From Nocardioides baekrokdamisoli (GTDB lineage: Bacteria > Actinomycetota > Actinomycetes > Propionibacteriales > Nocardioidaceae): a DNA stretch of 64,000 nt. The DNA lies in NCBI RefSeq assembly GCF_003945325.1, contig NZ_AP019307.1, positions 2,852,001 through 2,916,000 of the forward strand, in the 5' to 3' direction. Of this stretch, positions 17,134 through 27,024 are shown in pieces. A program made the position numbers and the translations under genes. The notes under the pieces are model-generated. The model had not been told where the DNA came from. It did no database searches and saw only the letters and a list, made by a program, of their open reading frames with translations. The first letter of the stretch is position 1, and each line of letters begins with the position of its first letter.

Positions 17134-17493
17134 ATGCCGCGCGAAACCTTTGATGAAATTTGGCTACCTCGCGTCGGTGCGTCCGCGGCTGCCCAACTTC
17201 GAAAGAGCGGGTACTGCGCCATGGTCGCTGGCCCGGTCTGTCTTGGCCTTGCGGTGGCTTGCAGTTTCGCGTTCGGCTCCGGATCTATAGAAGGTACGGT
17301 CATCGGTCTCTGTTGCGGTGTGGTAATCCTCGTTGTATTCGGGTTTTGGGTACGAAGCTTGGTGATACTCGCTAGGGAACTGTCGACGCAGTTCGGTACC
17401 ACCATTCGCTGGTCCGAGATGCCCCGCATGCAACCGACACAGTTCGACGAATGGTGCCGCAAGCGGGGTCTCCCGACACCGCCCACAACGTAG
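17134..17493 (+). CDS. Small membrane protein, possible immunity partner of the RHS tip
   Basis: A 119-aa protein starting 2 nt after the RHS stop. Two hydrophobic stretches (YCAMVAGPVCLGLAVACSFAF and IEGTVIGLCCGVVILVVFGFWV) are likely membrane helices; the rest is charged. Position directly behind an RHS tip is where the cognate immunity gene is found in polymorphic toxin loci, and a membrane protein would fit a membrane-active toxin. No immunity family is recognised, so the role is inferred from position only. Confidence 0.6.
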   Translation: MPRETFDEIWLPRVGASAAAQLRKSGYCAMVAGPVCLGLAVACSFAFGSGSIEGTVIGLCCGVVILVVFGFWVRSLVILARELSTQFGTTIRWSEMPRMQPTQFDEWCRKRGLPTPPTT

Positions 17494-17648
17494 CCCCCAG
17501 AAGACATTCGCAACCCGCACACAAGAGTTGGGAATGCTGCACGAATGGGTGACAGGTCTCTTCACGCGGTCCGAGTGCCGTGTGGTCGTGATGGTCTCGT
17601 ACGATCTGCAACTGGCTTCCACGACGCGTGAGATGAGGCGCCGATCAC

Positions 17649-18437
17649 CTAGCTGAAGGCGACGGCCAGGACGCCGTCGTCGTGGGGCAGCACATCGGCG
17701 CGGGCGTCGACGGTCATCGAGACCAGCTCGATCTGACCCCGGATCGCGTCCAGGAACGCGATGTCTGCCGCGTCCCGGCCGGCTGCGATCCGGACCATGC
17801 TGCCGCGCGGCGCCAGACCGGTGCCGTCGACGATCCACCAGATGCCGTCGATGAGCACCTCGGAGACCGCGTGGAAGTCCATCGGCACCAGCCCCGGCGC
17901 GTACACGGCGGCCACCCGTGCCGGGATCCCCATGGCCCGGGCGAACGCCGTGAGCAGGTGCGCGGTGTCTCGGCAGACCCCGCGCCGCGACAGGAAGACT
18001 TCGGTGGCGCCGTCGAGGTGATCGGTGGTGCCGGGGGCGTACTGGATGGATTCGAGCGTCCAGCGTCGGATCGCGCCGACGGTGTCCCGCGCAGGGGCGG
18101 ACTCGGCGAACAGCGATTGGGCGACGTTCACGAGGCGATCGGAGTCGCAGTAGCGGCTCGGGCGCAGGTAGGTGAGGTCGTCGCCGGGTTGCGGACCGGC
18201 GGTCCGGTGAGCGGTCACGGTCGCGGCGTACGCCACGGTCAGGCGCCCGAGCCCGGCCTGGAAGCAGTGCCGGCGAGTGCCGAACGTGTCGACGCGTTCG
18301 ATCACGTCCACGGGTTGGCCGTCGAGGCGTACGTCCAGCCGTTCGGACACCTCGTACGCCGTGTGCGGGGCGACCGTGAGCACGAGGTCGGCTGATCGAT
18401 GGACCACGACGTCGAGCTGGCAGGAGACCTCACGCAT
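17649..18437 (-). CDS. Transglutaminase-like protein (fourth copy)
   Basis: A 262-aa transglutaminase-like protein with Cys in GVCRDTAHLLTAF, His in DFHAVSEV and Asp in WIVDGTGL. The N-terminal half is the usual beta domain. It is more divergent from the other three copies (ends ...DDGVLAVAFS). It overlaps the end of the AraC-type gene by 8 nt, so the two are cotranscribed. It may once have been nearer to the ATP-grasp sets, before the IS3/RHS junction formed. Confidence 0.82.
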   Translation of the reverse strand: MREVSCQLDVVVHRSADLVLTVAPHTAYEVSERLDVRLDGQPVDVIERVDTFGTRRHCFQAGLGRLTVAYAATVTAHRTAGPQPGDDLTYLRPSRYCDSDRLVNVAQSLFAESAPARDTVGAIRRWTLESIQYAPGTTDHLDGATEVFLSRRGVCRDTAHLLTAFARAMGIPARVAAVYAPGLVPMDFHAVSEVLIDGIWWIVDGTGLAPRGSMVRIAAGRDAADIAFLDAIRGQIELVSMTVDARADVLPHDDGVLAVAFS

Positions 18438-19485
18438 GTCCGGAGCGTACTCCGGGTATGTCGGTCTGGCTCGCGCGGAAGGCGCGCGGAGTGGTGCGGT
18501 ACCAGCGCCGGAAGGAGCGGTTGAACGTGCTCTGCTCGGTGTATCCGAGGAGAGCCGCGATCTGTCGTAGTTGCAGTCCCGGGTTTGCGAGCATCCGGGC
18601 TGCCTGCTCGGAACGTTCGCGCTCCACGAGCGCCGCGAAAGAGGTCCCTTCCTCAGCCAGCCGGCGTTGCAGCGTTCGAGCGTGCAGGCCGAGGTGGTGG
18701 GCGACGGCGTCGGCCTGACACGTCCCGGTTGGCAGGAGCCTGCGGATCAGGTCGGCAACGGGGGCCGAGAGGTCAGCGCCGGGATGGAACGACGCCTCCA
18801 GGTACTGCGTGGCGATCCGCAGCGTTGCCGGGTCGGCATTGTCGATCGGCGTCGCGGCGTACACCTCGCTGATGGAGAAGCCGCACCAGTCCTGCTCGAA
18901 CTCCACTGAGGGGCCGAGGACCTCGGCATAGGTCGACCAGGGGCCGACTTGGGCATGCCGGAACGCCAATGACCCGTGCGGCACCTCCGGGCCCGAGAGC
19001 ATGCGGAGGATCTGCATCCCGTTCCCGAGGCTGAGTTCGTACGTCTGTGGGAGGTACGGCAGCCCGGGCTCCTCGATCGAGTAGTTGAACGCGATCAACC
19101 CCTGCTGGTGGCCGGGGTCGTACGGGCCGACGGGGCTGAGGTGCAGGACCGGGGAGTGAGCGTGCAGGTAGCGTCCGATCGCGACGAACGCCTCCAGGAT
19201 GGTCTCGGTGTTGCGGGCCACCACCGCGATCGGGCCGAGGATTCCGAGCCCCTGCCAAGCGCTGAGTCGCAACCCGAAATCCGGACAGTCCAGTTCGTCC
19301 GCGGTCGTCTGGAGCATCCAGGCCATCGGGGCGTACGGGACGAACGACTCGTCGGTCGTCTGGTCCTCGCGCGGGAGGCCGAATCGGCGCCGCAGCGATC
19401 GCGGATCCCCACCGAGTTCGCGGACGAGCGCGTCGTATCCACGAATGTTGGTCGCCCGGATCAGTCCGCCCACGCTCGCCTCCAT
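18430..19485 (-). CDS. AraC-family regulator with arabinose-binding-like N domain
   Basis: A 351-aa transcription factor. Residues ~20-210 match the Arabinose_bd (PF12625) type N-terminal domain (LGILGPIAVVARNTETILEA, LQTTADELDCPDFGLRLS); the last ~100 residues carry two helix-turn-helix motifs (ADAVAHHLGLHARTLQRRLAEE and LRQIAALLGYTEQSTFNRSF). The start at 19485 gives MEASVGGL. Divergent from the monooxygenase gene across a 72-bp gap, which it probably controls in response to a hydrophobic substrate. Confidence 0.85.
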   Translation of the reverse strand: MEASVGGLIRATNIRGYDALVRELGGDPRSLRRRFGLPREDQTTDESFVPYAPMAWMLQTTADELDCPDFGLRLSAWQGLGILGPIAVVARNTETILEAFVAIGRYLHAHSPVLHLSPVGPYDPGHQQGLIAFNYSIEEPGLPYLPQTYELSLGNGMQILRMLSGPEVPHGSLAFRHAQVGPWSTYAEVLGPSVEFEQDWCGFSISEVYAATPIDNADPATLRIATQYLEASFHPGADLSAPVADLIRRLLPTGTCQADAVAHHLGLHARTLQRRLAEEGTSFAALVERERSEQAARMLANPGLQLRQIAALLGYTEQSTFNRSFRRWYRTTPRAFRASQTDIPGVRSGHA

Positions 19486-19507
19486 CTGTCGCCTAAAGCA
19501 AAAAATG

Positions 19508-19522
19508 TGTCGTGAAATGACA
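19508..19522. promoter_or_regulatory. Short inverted repeat in divergent promoter region
   Basis: TGTC-7nt-GACA lies in the AT-richer part of the 72-bp gap between the AraC-type regulator and the monooxygenase gene. It may be part of the regulator's operator; arms of 4 bp are too short to be sure. Confidence 0.25.
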
Positions 19523-19557
19523 ATACTTGGGACATCGGCTGGCGCGACAGTGGACGC

Positions 19558-21045
19558 ATGACCACACAGCACGCCGAAGTTCTCATCATCGGTGCCGGGA
19601 TCTCCGGAATCGGCATCGCGTCCCGTCTGCGCCGGGAGTTCCCGGAGCGCGACATCGCCATCCTGGAGCGTCGCCGGAACATCGGGGGGACCTGGGACCT
19701 CTTCCGGTACCCGGGCATCCGCTCGGACTCGGACATGTTCACCTTCGGGTACGAGTTCAAGCCGTGGGACGAGACCAAGGTGCTCGCAGACGGACCCGCG
19801 ATCCGCAACTACGTCACCACGACCGCCCGGGAGAACGGCGTCGACCAACTGATCCACCACGGGCTCAAGGTCATCGATTCCGACTGGTCATCGGCTGACC
19901 AACGGTGGACCGTCACGGCACTCCGCGAGGAGACCGGCGACATCGAGACCTGGACGTGCACCTACCTCGTGATCGCGACGGGGTACTACAACTACGACGC
20001 GGGCCACACCCCGGAATTCGCCGGCATCGAGGACTTCGCCGGGTCCGTGATCCACCCGCAGCACTGGCCCGAGGACTTCGACCACACCGGCAAGAAGGTC
20101 GTGGTGATCGGCAGCGGTGCGACGGCCGTCACCCTCGTGCCGTCGATGGCGGACACGGTCGAGCACATCACCATGCTGCAGCGTTCGCCCTCGTACATCC
20201 TCCCCGTCCCGTCGGTCGACAAGATCACCGCGGCGCAGCGGCGGTTCCTTCCTCGCGCGGTTTCGCACCGGATGACGCGCACCCGCAACATAGCCATGTG
20301 GCGGGCCATGTACGGCGGCTCGCGCAAGTACCCCAAGCAGGTGCGCGCGATGATCGCCGCGATCACCCGGCGTCAGTTGGGTGAGGACTTCGACATGTCT
20401 CATTTCACGCCGAAGTACGACCCGTGGGACCAGCGTCTGTGTGCGGTTCCGGACGGCGACCTCTTCAAGGCGCTCAGGTCCGGGAAGGCCTCGATCGTCA
20501 CCGACCGCATCGAGCGGTTCACTGAGAACGGCATTCTGCTGACGTCCGGTCGTGAACTGGAAGCCGACGTCATCATCACGGCCACCGGGCTCGAGTTGCA
20601 GATGTTGGGCGGCGCCACCCTCCGGGTCGACGGGAAGGTCCACGACATCGCTGACGGCTGTGTCTACAAGGGCGTCATGCTGCAGGACGTACCGAACCTG
20701 CTCTGGGTCCTCGGCTACACGAACATCTCCTGGACGCTCAAGGTCGACATCGCCGGAGCCTGGCTCGTCCGCCTGCTCCAGCACATGGATGCGACGGGTC
20801 ACGCGGTCGCGGTCCCGGTGGATCGGAGCGGTCTCGGCACCGCGGGTGCAGCGATCGACGAGATGTCGTCGGGCTACATCCAGCGCGGGCTCGGGATGGT
20901 GCCGCGGCAGGGCAAGGACTTCCCGTGGCGGTTGGTGATGGACTACAAGCACGACCGCCAGGTGCTGCTCAACGACCCGATCGAGGACGGGGTGCTCAGC
21001 CTCCAGCCGGTACGCCAGCCGGTCGCGCAGGCGGTGCACCCATGA
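19558..21045 (+). CDS. Flavin-containing (Baeyer-Villiger type) monooxygenase
   Basis: A 495-aa FAD- and NADPH-dependent monooxygenase. The FAD motif GAGISG is at residues 11-16, the Baeyer-Villiger fingerprint FAGSVIHPQHWP at about 160-171 (FxGxxxHxxxWP), and the NADPH motif GSGATA follows. Such enzymes insert oxygen next to a carbonyl to make esters. The adjoining overlapping gene encodes an alpha/beta hydrolase that could cleave the ester, so the pair looks like a ketone-degradation module. The substrate cannot be told. Confidence 0.9.
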   Translation: MTTQHAEVLIIGAGISGIGIASRLRREFPERDIAILERRRNIGGTWDLFRYPGIRSDSDMFTFGYEFKPWDETKVLADGPAIRNYVTTTARENGVDQLIHHGLKVIDSDWSSADQRWTVTALREETGDIETWTCTYLVIATGYYNYDAGHTPEFAGIEDFAGSVIHPQHWPEDFDHTGKKVVVIGSGATAVTLVPSMADTVEHITMLQRSPSYILPVPSVDKITAAQRRFLPRAVSHRMTRTRNIAMWRAMYGGSRKYPKQVRAMIAAITRRQLGEDFDMSHFTPKYDPWDQRLCAVPDGDLFKALRSGKASIVTDRIERFTENGILLTSGRELEADVIITATGLELQMLGGATLRVDGKVHDIADGCVYKGVMLQDVPNLLWVLGYTNISWTLKVDIAGAWLVRLLQHMDATGHAVAVPVDRSGLGTAGAAIDEMSSGYIQRGLGMVPRQGKDFPWRLVMDYKHDRQVLLNDPIEDGVLSLQPVRQPVAQAVHP

Positions 21046-21842
21046 GCCCGGCGTTGGAGCTCCGCGGGCCTGGTCGTGGGGCAGCCCCGGACAAGCCGAC
21101 GCTGCTCTTCGTCCCGGGCCTGGGCCATGAGGCCGGCTGCTGGGACAACTGGCGGGCGTCCGCCGAGGCCGTCGGCCACCCCGCGTACGCGATGTCACTG
21201 CGCGGTCACGGCACCAGTGCCGGCCGCCTGCGGACCGCCCGGCTCGGCAACTATCGCGACGACGTGGTCCGAGTGGCGCGATCCCTGCCCGAGGCGCCGG
21301 TACTGATCGGACACTCGATGGGCGGGCTCGTCAGCGCGATGGCCGCAGCCCGCCAGCCGGTGCGCGCGGTCGTGCTGGTCGCAGCGGTGGCGGCTCACCC
21401 GGGCATCGGCTCCTTCCTCTCGGTGGCGCGCCAGCACCCGGGCGACGCCCTGGGGATGATGATCGGCCGTACGCTGACGCTGCGCCCGGAATACATGTAT
21501 GAGCGACTCGATCCGGTCACTGCCGAGCGGTACATCTCGCAGGTCGGCAAGGAGTCCCCGATCGCCCAGCAGCAGTTGATCTTCCATCGGCCTCCGCCGG
21601 CGCCGCTGGGTGGTGCACCGGTCCTGGTGGTCGGGGCGACTGCCGACAGGCTGGTGCCGATCACGGACGTACGCGCCAACGCGCGGCGCTACGGCGCCGA
21701 GCTGATCGAGTTCGACGGGATCGGGCACAACCTGATGCAGGACGTCGGCTGGGAGCAGCCGTGGGCGGCGATCGAGGACTGGATCTCGCGCAGGGTCCTC
21801 ACGGCCGAGCGTCCACGATCGGCGGCCCGGTCAGCGACCTGA
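21042..21842 (+). CDS. Alpha/beta hydrolase
   Basis: A 266-aa alpha/beta-hydrolase with oxyanion segment [14 protein letters not shown], nucleophile elbow GHSMGG (Ser near residue 91), acid Asp in GATADRLVP and His in GIGHNLM. ATGA overlap with the monooxygenase gene indicates coupled translation and probably hydrolysis of its ester product. The last 44 nt overlap the 3' end of scoB on the other strand, so the C-terminal Arg/Ala-rich tail is encoded antisense to scoB. Confidence 0.88.
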   Translation: MSPALELRGPGRGAAPDKPTLLFVPGLGHEAGCWDNWRASAEAVGHPAYAMSLRGHGTSAGRLRTARLGNYRDDVVRVARSLPEAPVLIGHSMGGLVSAMAAARQPVRAVVLVAAVAAHPGIGSFLSVARQHPGDALGMMIGRTLTLRPEYMYERLDPVTAERYISQVGKESPIAQQQLIFHRPPPAPLGGAPVLVVGATADRLVPITDVRANARRYGAELIEFDGIGHNLMQDVGWEQPWAAIEDWISRRVLTAERPRSAARSAT

Positions 21843-22437
21843 GCTGCTCGATCGTGACGTCGGGTGCCAGCTCGATCAAGTGCAGTGCGCCGTCGACCAG
21901 ATCGATCACACCCAGGTCGGTGATGATCCGATCCACCACGCCGGCGCCGGTCAGCGGGAGGTCGCAGCTCTCGACGATCTTGTGGCTGCCGTCCTTGGCC
22001 ACGTGCTCCATCAGCACGACGACCCGGCGGGCACCGTGGACCAGATCCATGGCGCCGCCCATGCCCTTGACCATGCGGCCGGGGATCATCCAGTTGGCGA
22101 TGTCACCGTTGGGGGAGACCTGCAACGCTCCGAGGATCGCCGCATCGATCTTGCCGCCACGGATCATCCCGAAGGACGTCGCCGAGTCGAAGAAGCTCGC
22201 CCCCGGGCGGATTGTCACGGTCTCCTTGCCGGCATTGATCAGATCCGGGTCGACGTCCTCGTCGTACGGGTACGGCCCCGTGCCGAGGATCCCGTTCTCG
22301 CTCTGCAGCACGATCTCGACGTCGACGGGGACGTAGTTCGGCACGAGCGTCGGGAGGCCGATCCCGAGGTTCACGTACTGCCCGTCCTCCAGCTCCTGCG
22401 CCGCTCGCGCCGCCATCTGTTCGTGTGTCCAGCTCAT
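21799..22437 (-). CDS. scoB: 3-oxoacid CoA-transferase subunit B
   Basis: A 212-aa beta subunit; the catalytic Glu is E47 in SENGILG. Typical parts are [28 protein letters not shown] and [14 protein letters not shown]. With ScoA it moves CoA from succinyl-CoA to acetoacetate, giving acetoacetyl-CoA. Acetoacetate is an end product of the homogentisate route encoded a few genes away, so this pair closes that pathway. It overlaps scoA by 4 nt. Confidence 0.92.
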   Translation of the reverse strand: MSWTHEQMAARAAQELEDGQYVNLGIGLPTLVPNYVPVDVEIVLQSENGILGTGPYPYDEDVDPDLINAGKETVTIRPGASFFDSATSFGMIRGGKIDAAILGALQVSPNGDIANWMIPGRMVKGMGGAMDLVHGARRVVVLMEHVAKDGSHKIVESCDLPLTGAGVVDRIITDLGVIDLVDGALHLIELAPDVTIEQLRSLTGPPIVDARP

Positions 22438-23219
22438 CGGACGTCCTCCGGGTGCGCGTTGACGGTCCGGCGTTCGATCCGTTTCGTACGCGCCTGCTCG
22501 GGCGTCAGTGGCACGACGCGTTGGACGAAGGCGCCGGGCGTATGGATCAGGTCCGGGTCGAGTTCGCCCGGCTCGACGAGATGCTCGACCTCGGCGATCG
22601 TGACCCGTCCGGCCATCGCGGCCAATGGGTTGAAGTTCCGTGCGGCCCGCCGGTAGACGAGGTTCCCGTGCCGGTCGCCCTTCCAGGCGCGTACGAGGCC
22701 GAAGTCGGCAACGATCGCGGTCTCCAGGATGAACTCGCCGGGCCCATCCACCGTCTCGAAGACCTGGGACTGTTTGGGAGGGCTGGAGAGCACGACGTTG
22801 CCGTCGGAGTCGTACCTCCACGGCAGACCGCCCTCGGCGACCTGGGTCCCGACTCCGGTCCGGGTGAAGAAGCCGGCAAGGCCGGAGCCGCCGGCTCGCA
22901 ACCGCTCGGCGAGCGTGCCCTGTGGAGTCAGTTCGACCTCGAGTTCCCCGGCCAGGTACTGCCGGGCGAACTCCTTGTTCTCCCCGACATAGGAGGCCAC
23001 GATCCGCCGTAGGCGACCGGCGGTGAGGAGGAGACCGAGACCCCAGTCGTCGACCCCGGCATTGTTGGACACCGCCTCTATGTCCTTGACCCCGGATCGC
23101 AGCAGCGCGTCGATCAGAGTGGACGGGATCCCGCAGAGACCGAAGCCGCCGAACGCGATCGTTGCGCCGTCACCGATGGTTGCGACGGCGTCATCGGCGC
23201 TGGCCCAGACCTTGTCCAT
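22434..23219 (-). CDS. scoA: 3-oxoacid CoA-transferase subunit A
   Basis: A 261-aa alpha subunit with the CoA-transferase family I signature [17 protein letters not shown], then [12 protein letters not shown] and [20 protein letters not shown]. Works with ScoB on acetoacetate or a similar 3-oxoacid. Its start shares one nucleotide with the stop of the Lrp-type gene, and scoB overlaps its end, making a three-gene operon regulator-scoA-scoB. Confidence 0.93.
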   Translation of the reverse strand: MDKVWASADDAVATIGDGATIAFGGFGLCGIPSTLIDALLRSGVKDIEAVSNNAGVDDWGLGLLLTAGRLRRIVASYVGENKEFARQYLAGELEVELTPQGTLAERLRAGGSGLAGFFTRTGVGTQVAEGGLPWRYDSDGNVVLSSPPKQSQVFETVDGPGEFILETAIVADFGLVRAWKGDRHGNLVYRRAARNFNPLAAMAGRVTIAEVEHLVEPGELDPDLIHTPGAFVQRVVPLTPEQARTKRIERRTVNAHPEDVR

Positions 23220-23740
23220 CAGTGCGCCGCCCGTGCGATTCGGTACGCCGGCGCGCGCGGCGGTGTCGAGGCCGTCCCGGTCGCGAGCAGCGGGAGCGTC
23301 CGCGGGGGAATGAGGACCGACAGCACCATGACGCTCGTCGACCGGGCGACGGGGACCGATCGGTCGATCTGGATGAGCGTCTCCTGCAATTCGGGATGCG
23401 ATCGGGTCGCGACGCGGCAGAGCACGTCGAAGTTCCCGGTGGTGCCGTACGCCTCCAGCACCTGGGGGATGGCGGTGAGGTCGCGTACCACCTCGTCCAG
23501 GGCACCCTGGGCGATCTCGAGGGTCACGTACGCCTGCACCTCGAAGCCTGCTGAGGCCACATCGAGGGTGGGGGTCCAGTCGGCGATGACGCCTGCCTCG
23601 GTGAGGCGACGAAGGCGGCTCTGCACGGTCGCTCGAGCCACCTTGACCTGCCGCGAGAGCTCAAGGTCACCTGCGCGGGGCGACTCGCTGAGTGCGGTCA
23701 GGAGCGCGATGTCGATCTCGTCCAGTGTGGTTGGGGTCAC
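23219..23740 (-). CDS. Lrp/AsnC-family transcriptional regulator
   Basis: A 173-aa feast/famine regulator: N-terminal helix-turn-helix (LDEIDIALLTALSESPRA, ARATVQSRLRRLTEAGVI) and C-terminal RAM ligand domain (FEVQAYVTLEIA, VLEAYGTTGNFDVLCRV). Such proteins usually sense an amino acid. First gene of an operon with scoA/scoB and divergent from hppD, so it very likely controls the phenylalanine/tyrosine genes, plausibly in response to Phe or Tyr. GTG start at 23740. A ~20-residue basic tail follows the RAM domain. Confidence 0.9.
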   Translation of the reverse strand: MTPTTLDEIDIALLTALSESPRAGDLELSRQVKVARATVQSRLRRLTEAGVIADWTPTLDVASAGFEVQAYVTLEIAQGALDEVVRDLTAIPQVLEAYGTTGNFDVLCRVATRSHPELQETLIQIDRSVPVARSTSVMVLSVLIPPRTLPLLATGTASTPPRAPAYRIARAAH

Positions 23741-23815
23741 ACCTCATTGCTTAGCATATTGAGTAGATCAAGCGCCAGATTGCTGGACATATTGCGCAGA
23801 CATGCCAGCGTGTCA

Positions 23816-23840
23816 TGCACAGGTTGTCCACCACTGTGCA
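23816..23840. promoter_or_regulatory. Inverted repeat upstream of hppD, candidate operator
   Basis: TGCACAG (23816-23822) and CTGTGCA (23834-23840) are separated by 11 nt, about 20 bp before the hppD start in the 118-bp divergent region with the Lrp-type gene. Arms and spacing suit a dimeric regulator. The surrounding stretch 23745-23800 is AT-richer (CATATTG occurs twice in it) and probably holds the two promoters. Confidence 0.4.
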
Positions 23841-23846
23841 CAGTAG

Positions 23847-25064
<1,218 letters not shown>

Positions 25065-25066
25065 CC

Positions 25067-26266
25067 ATGGCGCACTACCAGCGGATCGGATCCGTGCCGC
25101 CGAAGCGGCACACCCAGCATCGGGACCCCGACGGACAGCTCTACTACGAGGAGTTGATGGGGGAGGAGGGCTTCTCATCCGACTCCTCGCTGCTCTATCA
25201 CCGCCACATCCCGTCGGCGATCCTCGAGGCGCGTACGTGGGAGCTGCCGGATCAGTCCACGACGCCCAACCACCCGCTGATCCCGCGGCACCTGAAGCTG
25301 CACGACCTCTGGAGCGGGGAGGACTGGCGCACGACCGACGCCGTGACCGGTCGTCGACTCGTGCTCGGCAACGGCGACGTGCGAATCAGTTATGCCGTGT
25401 GCGGAACGCCGTCGCCGTACTACCGCAATGGCATCGGCGACGAGTGCGTGTACGTCGAGTCCGGCACGGCCACGGTCGAGACTGTCTTCGGTGCGCTTGA
25501 GGTCGCGGGCGGCGACTACGTGATCCTGCCGCGTGCCACCACCCACCGCTGGGTGCCCATCGGGGACGAGCCCCTCCGCATCTACGCGATCGAGGGCAAC
25601 AGCCACATCGCGCCGCCGAAGCGCTACCTCTCCCGGTACGGGCAACTGCTCGAGCATGCGCCGTACTGCGAACGCGACCTGCGGGTGCCGGCGGCGCCCC
25701 TGCTGGTGGACGGCGGCCCGACCGAGGTCTTCATCAAGCATCGTGGCAACGGGCCGGGCGGCCTCGCGGGGACCATCCACGTGACGCCGCACCACCCGTT
25801 CGACGTCGTCGGCTGGGACGGCTGTCTCTACCCGTACGCCTTCAACTGGCGTGACTTCGAACCGATCACCGGACGAGTGCACCAACCGCCGCCGGTGCAC
25901 CAGGTGTTCGAGGGCAACAACTTCGTCATCTGCAACTTCGTGCCGCGGAAGGTCGACTACCACCCACTGTCGATCCCGGTGCCGTACTACCACTCGAACG
26001 TCGACTCCGATGAGGTGATGTTCTACTGCGGCGGCGACTACGAGGCGCGCCGGGGATCGGGCATCGGGCAGGGCTCGATCAGCCTGCACCCGGGCGGGCA
26101 CAGTCACGGACCGCAACCAGGGGCGTACGAGCGGTCGATCGGCGTGCACTTCTTCGATGAGCTCGCCGTCATGGTCGACACGTTCCGGCCGCTGGAACTC
26201 GGGGAGGCCGGTCGTGCTGTGGATGACGGTGTGTACGTGACGTCGTGGATCCGGGGGGAGGAATGA
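25067..26266 (+). CDS. hmgA: Homogentisate 1,2-dioxygenase
   Basis: Opens the homogentisate ring to maleylacetoacetate. A 399-aa cupin-type Fe(II) enzyme; iron-ligand regions are YYHSNVDSDEVMFY (His and Glu) and SISLHPGGHSHGPQPG (His). N-terminal Tyr/His-rich MAHYQRIGSVPPKRHTQHR resembles the actinobacterial form. Starts 2 nt after hppD and overlaps the next gene by 4 nt. Confidence 0.95.
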   Translation: MAHYQRIGSVPPKRHTQHRDPDGQLYYEELMGEEGFSSDSSLLYHRHIPSAILEARTWELPDQSTTPNHPLIPRHLKLHDLWSGEDWRTTDAVTGRRLVLGNGDVRISYAVCGTPSPYYRNGIGDECVYVESGTATVETVFGALEVAGGDYVILPRATTHRWVPIGDEPLRIYAIEGNSHIAPPKRYLSRYGQLLEHAPYCERDLRVPAAPLLVDGGPTEVFIKHRGNGPGGLAGTIHVTPHHPFDVVGWDGCLYPYAFNWRDFEPITGRVHQPPPVHQVFEGNNFVICNFVPRKVDYHPLSIPVPYYHSNVDSDEVMFYCGGDYEARRGSGIGQGSISLHPGGHSHGPQPGAYERSIGVHFFDELAVMVDTFRPLELGEAGRAVDDGVYVTSWIRGEE

Positions 26267-27024
26267 CCTTCCCGCTGATCTTCGACGATGCCGCGATCTA
26301 CCCGCCGGGCAACCTGCCGTTGACCGACGCGATCGTGGCCCATCGGGGGCACCTCGCGGCCGCGTACTCCCGCCTGGTGGGGCCGCTCGTCGTGGGTCTC
26401 GCGGATCTGCCCGCGCTTGCTGGAGAGGGGCCGCTCCAGATCGCGGTGGTGGTGCCGGATGCATCGGGTGCCGCTGAGGCGATCGCGCGCGTACGCGATC
26501 TCGACGGAATCTGCCTGGTCGCGCTCGAGGTCAGGGACGCAGGCATCGAGGAACTGGCCGAGGCGATCGGCGAGCCCGACGGCGTGGCGGTGTACATCGA
26601 GGTGCCGCGCGACGCCCGGAGCGCGGGGCTGATCAGCGAGCTGGCCAGCACGGCGTACCGCGCGAAGTTGCGAACGGGGGGACTCGAGCAGGCGATGTAT
26701 CCCGACGAGGCCGAACTCGCCTCTGCACTCGTGGCGCTGACCGCTGCGAAGGTGCCGTTCAAGGCCACTGCCGGACTGCACCATGCCCTGCGCAACACCG
26801 ATCCCGAGACCGGGTTGGAGCAGCACGGTTTCGTCAACATCCTCGCAGCCACCGAGCGGGCTCGACTGGGTGCCGACGTCGATGAGGTCGCGGCCGTCCT
26901 GGCCATACGTGATGCGAGCCAACTGCCACCGCTCCCCGAGAGCTCGCCGTTGCTGTCGATCGGCACGTGCGTGATCGCGGAGCCCGTCGAGGAGATCGCG
27001 GCACTCGGGTTGGTGACGCTGTGA
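26263..27024 (+). CDS. Conserved-looking protein of the homogentisate operon, function unknown
   Basis: A 253-aa soluble protein placed by ATGA overlap between hmgA and fahA. It begins MTFPLIFDDAAIYPPGN and has an alternating helix/strand pattern with segments LQIAVVVPD, GICLVALEVRD, AVYIEVPRD, AKLRTGG, VPFKATAGLHHALR and GFVNILAATER, which look like successive strands of a TIM-barrel-like alpha/beta fold. No family or catalytic motif is recognised. Because no maleylacetoacetate isomerase gene is seen, this gene, at the right place in the pathway order, is a candidate for that step or for a pathway accessory; that is inference from position only. Confidence 0.75.
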   Translation: MTFPLIFDDAAIYPPGNLPLTDAIVAHRGHLAAAYSRLVGPLVVGLADLPALAGEGPLQIAVVVPDASGAAEAIARVRDLDGICLVALEVRDAGIEELAEAIGEPDGVAVYIEVPRDARSAGLISELASTAYRAKLRTGGLEQAMYPDEAELASALVALTAAKVPFKATAGLHHALRNTDPETGLEQHGFVNILAATERARLGADVDEVAAVLAIRDASQLPPLPESSPLLSIGTCVIAEPVEEIAALGLVTL

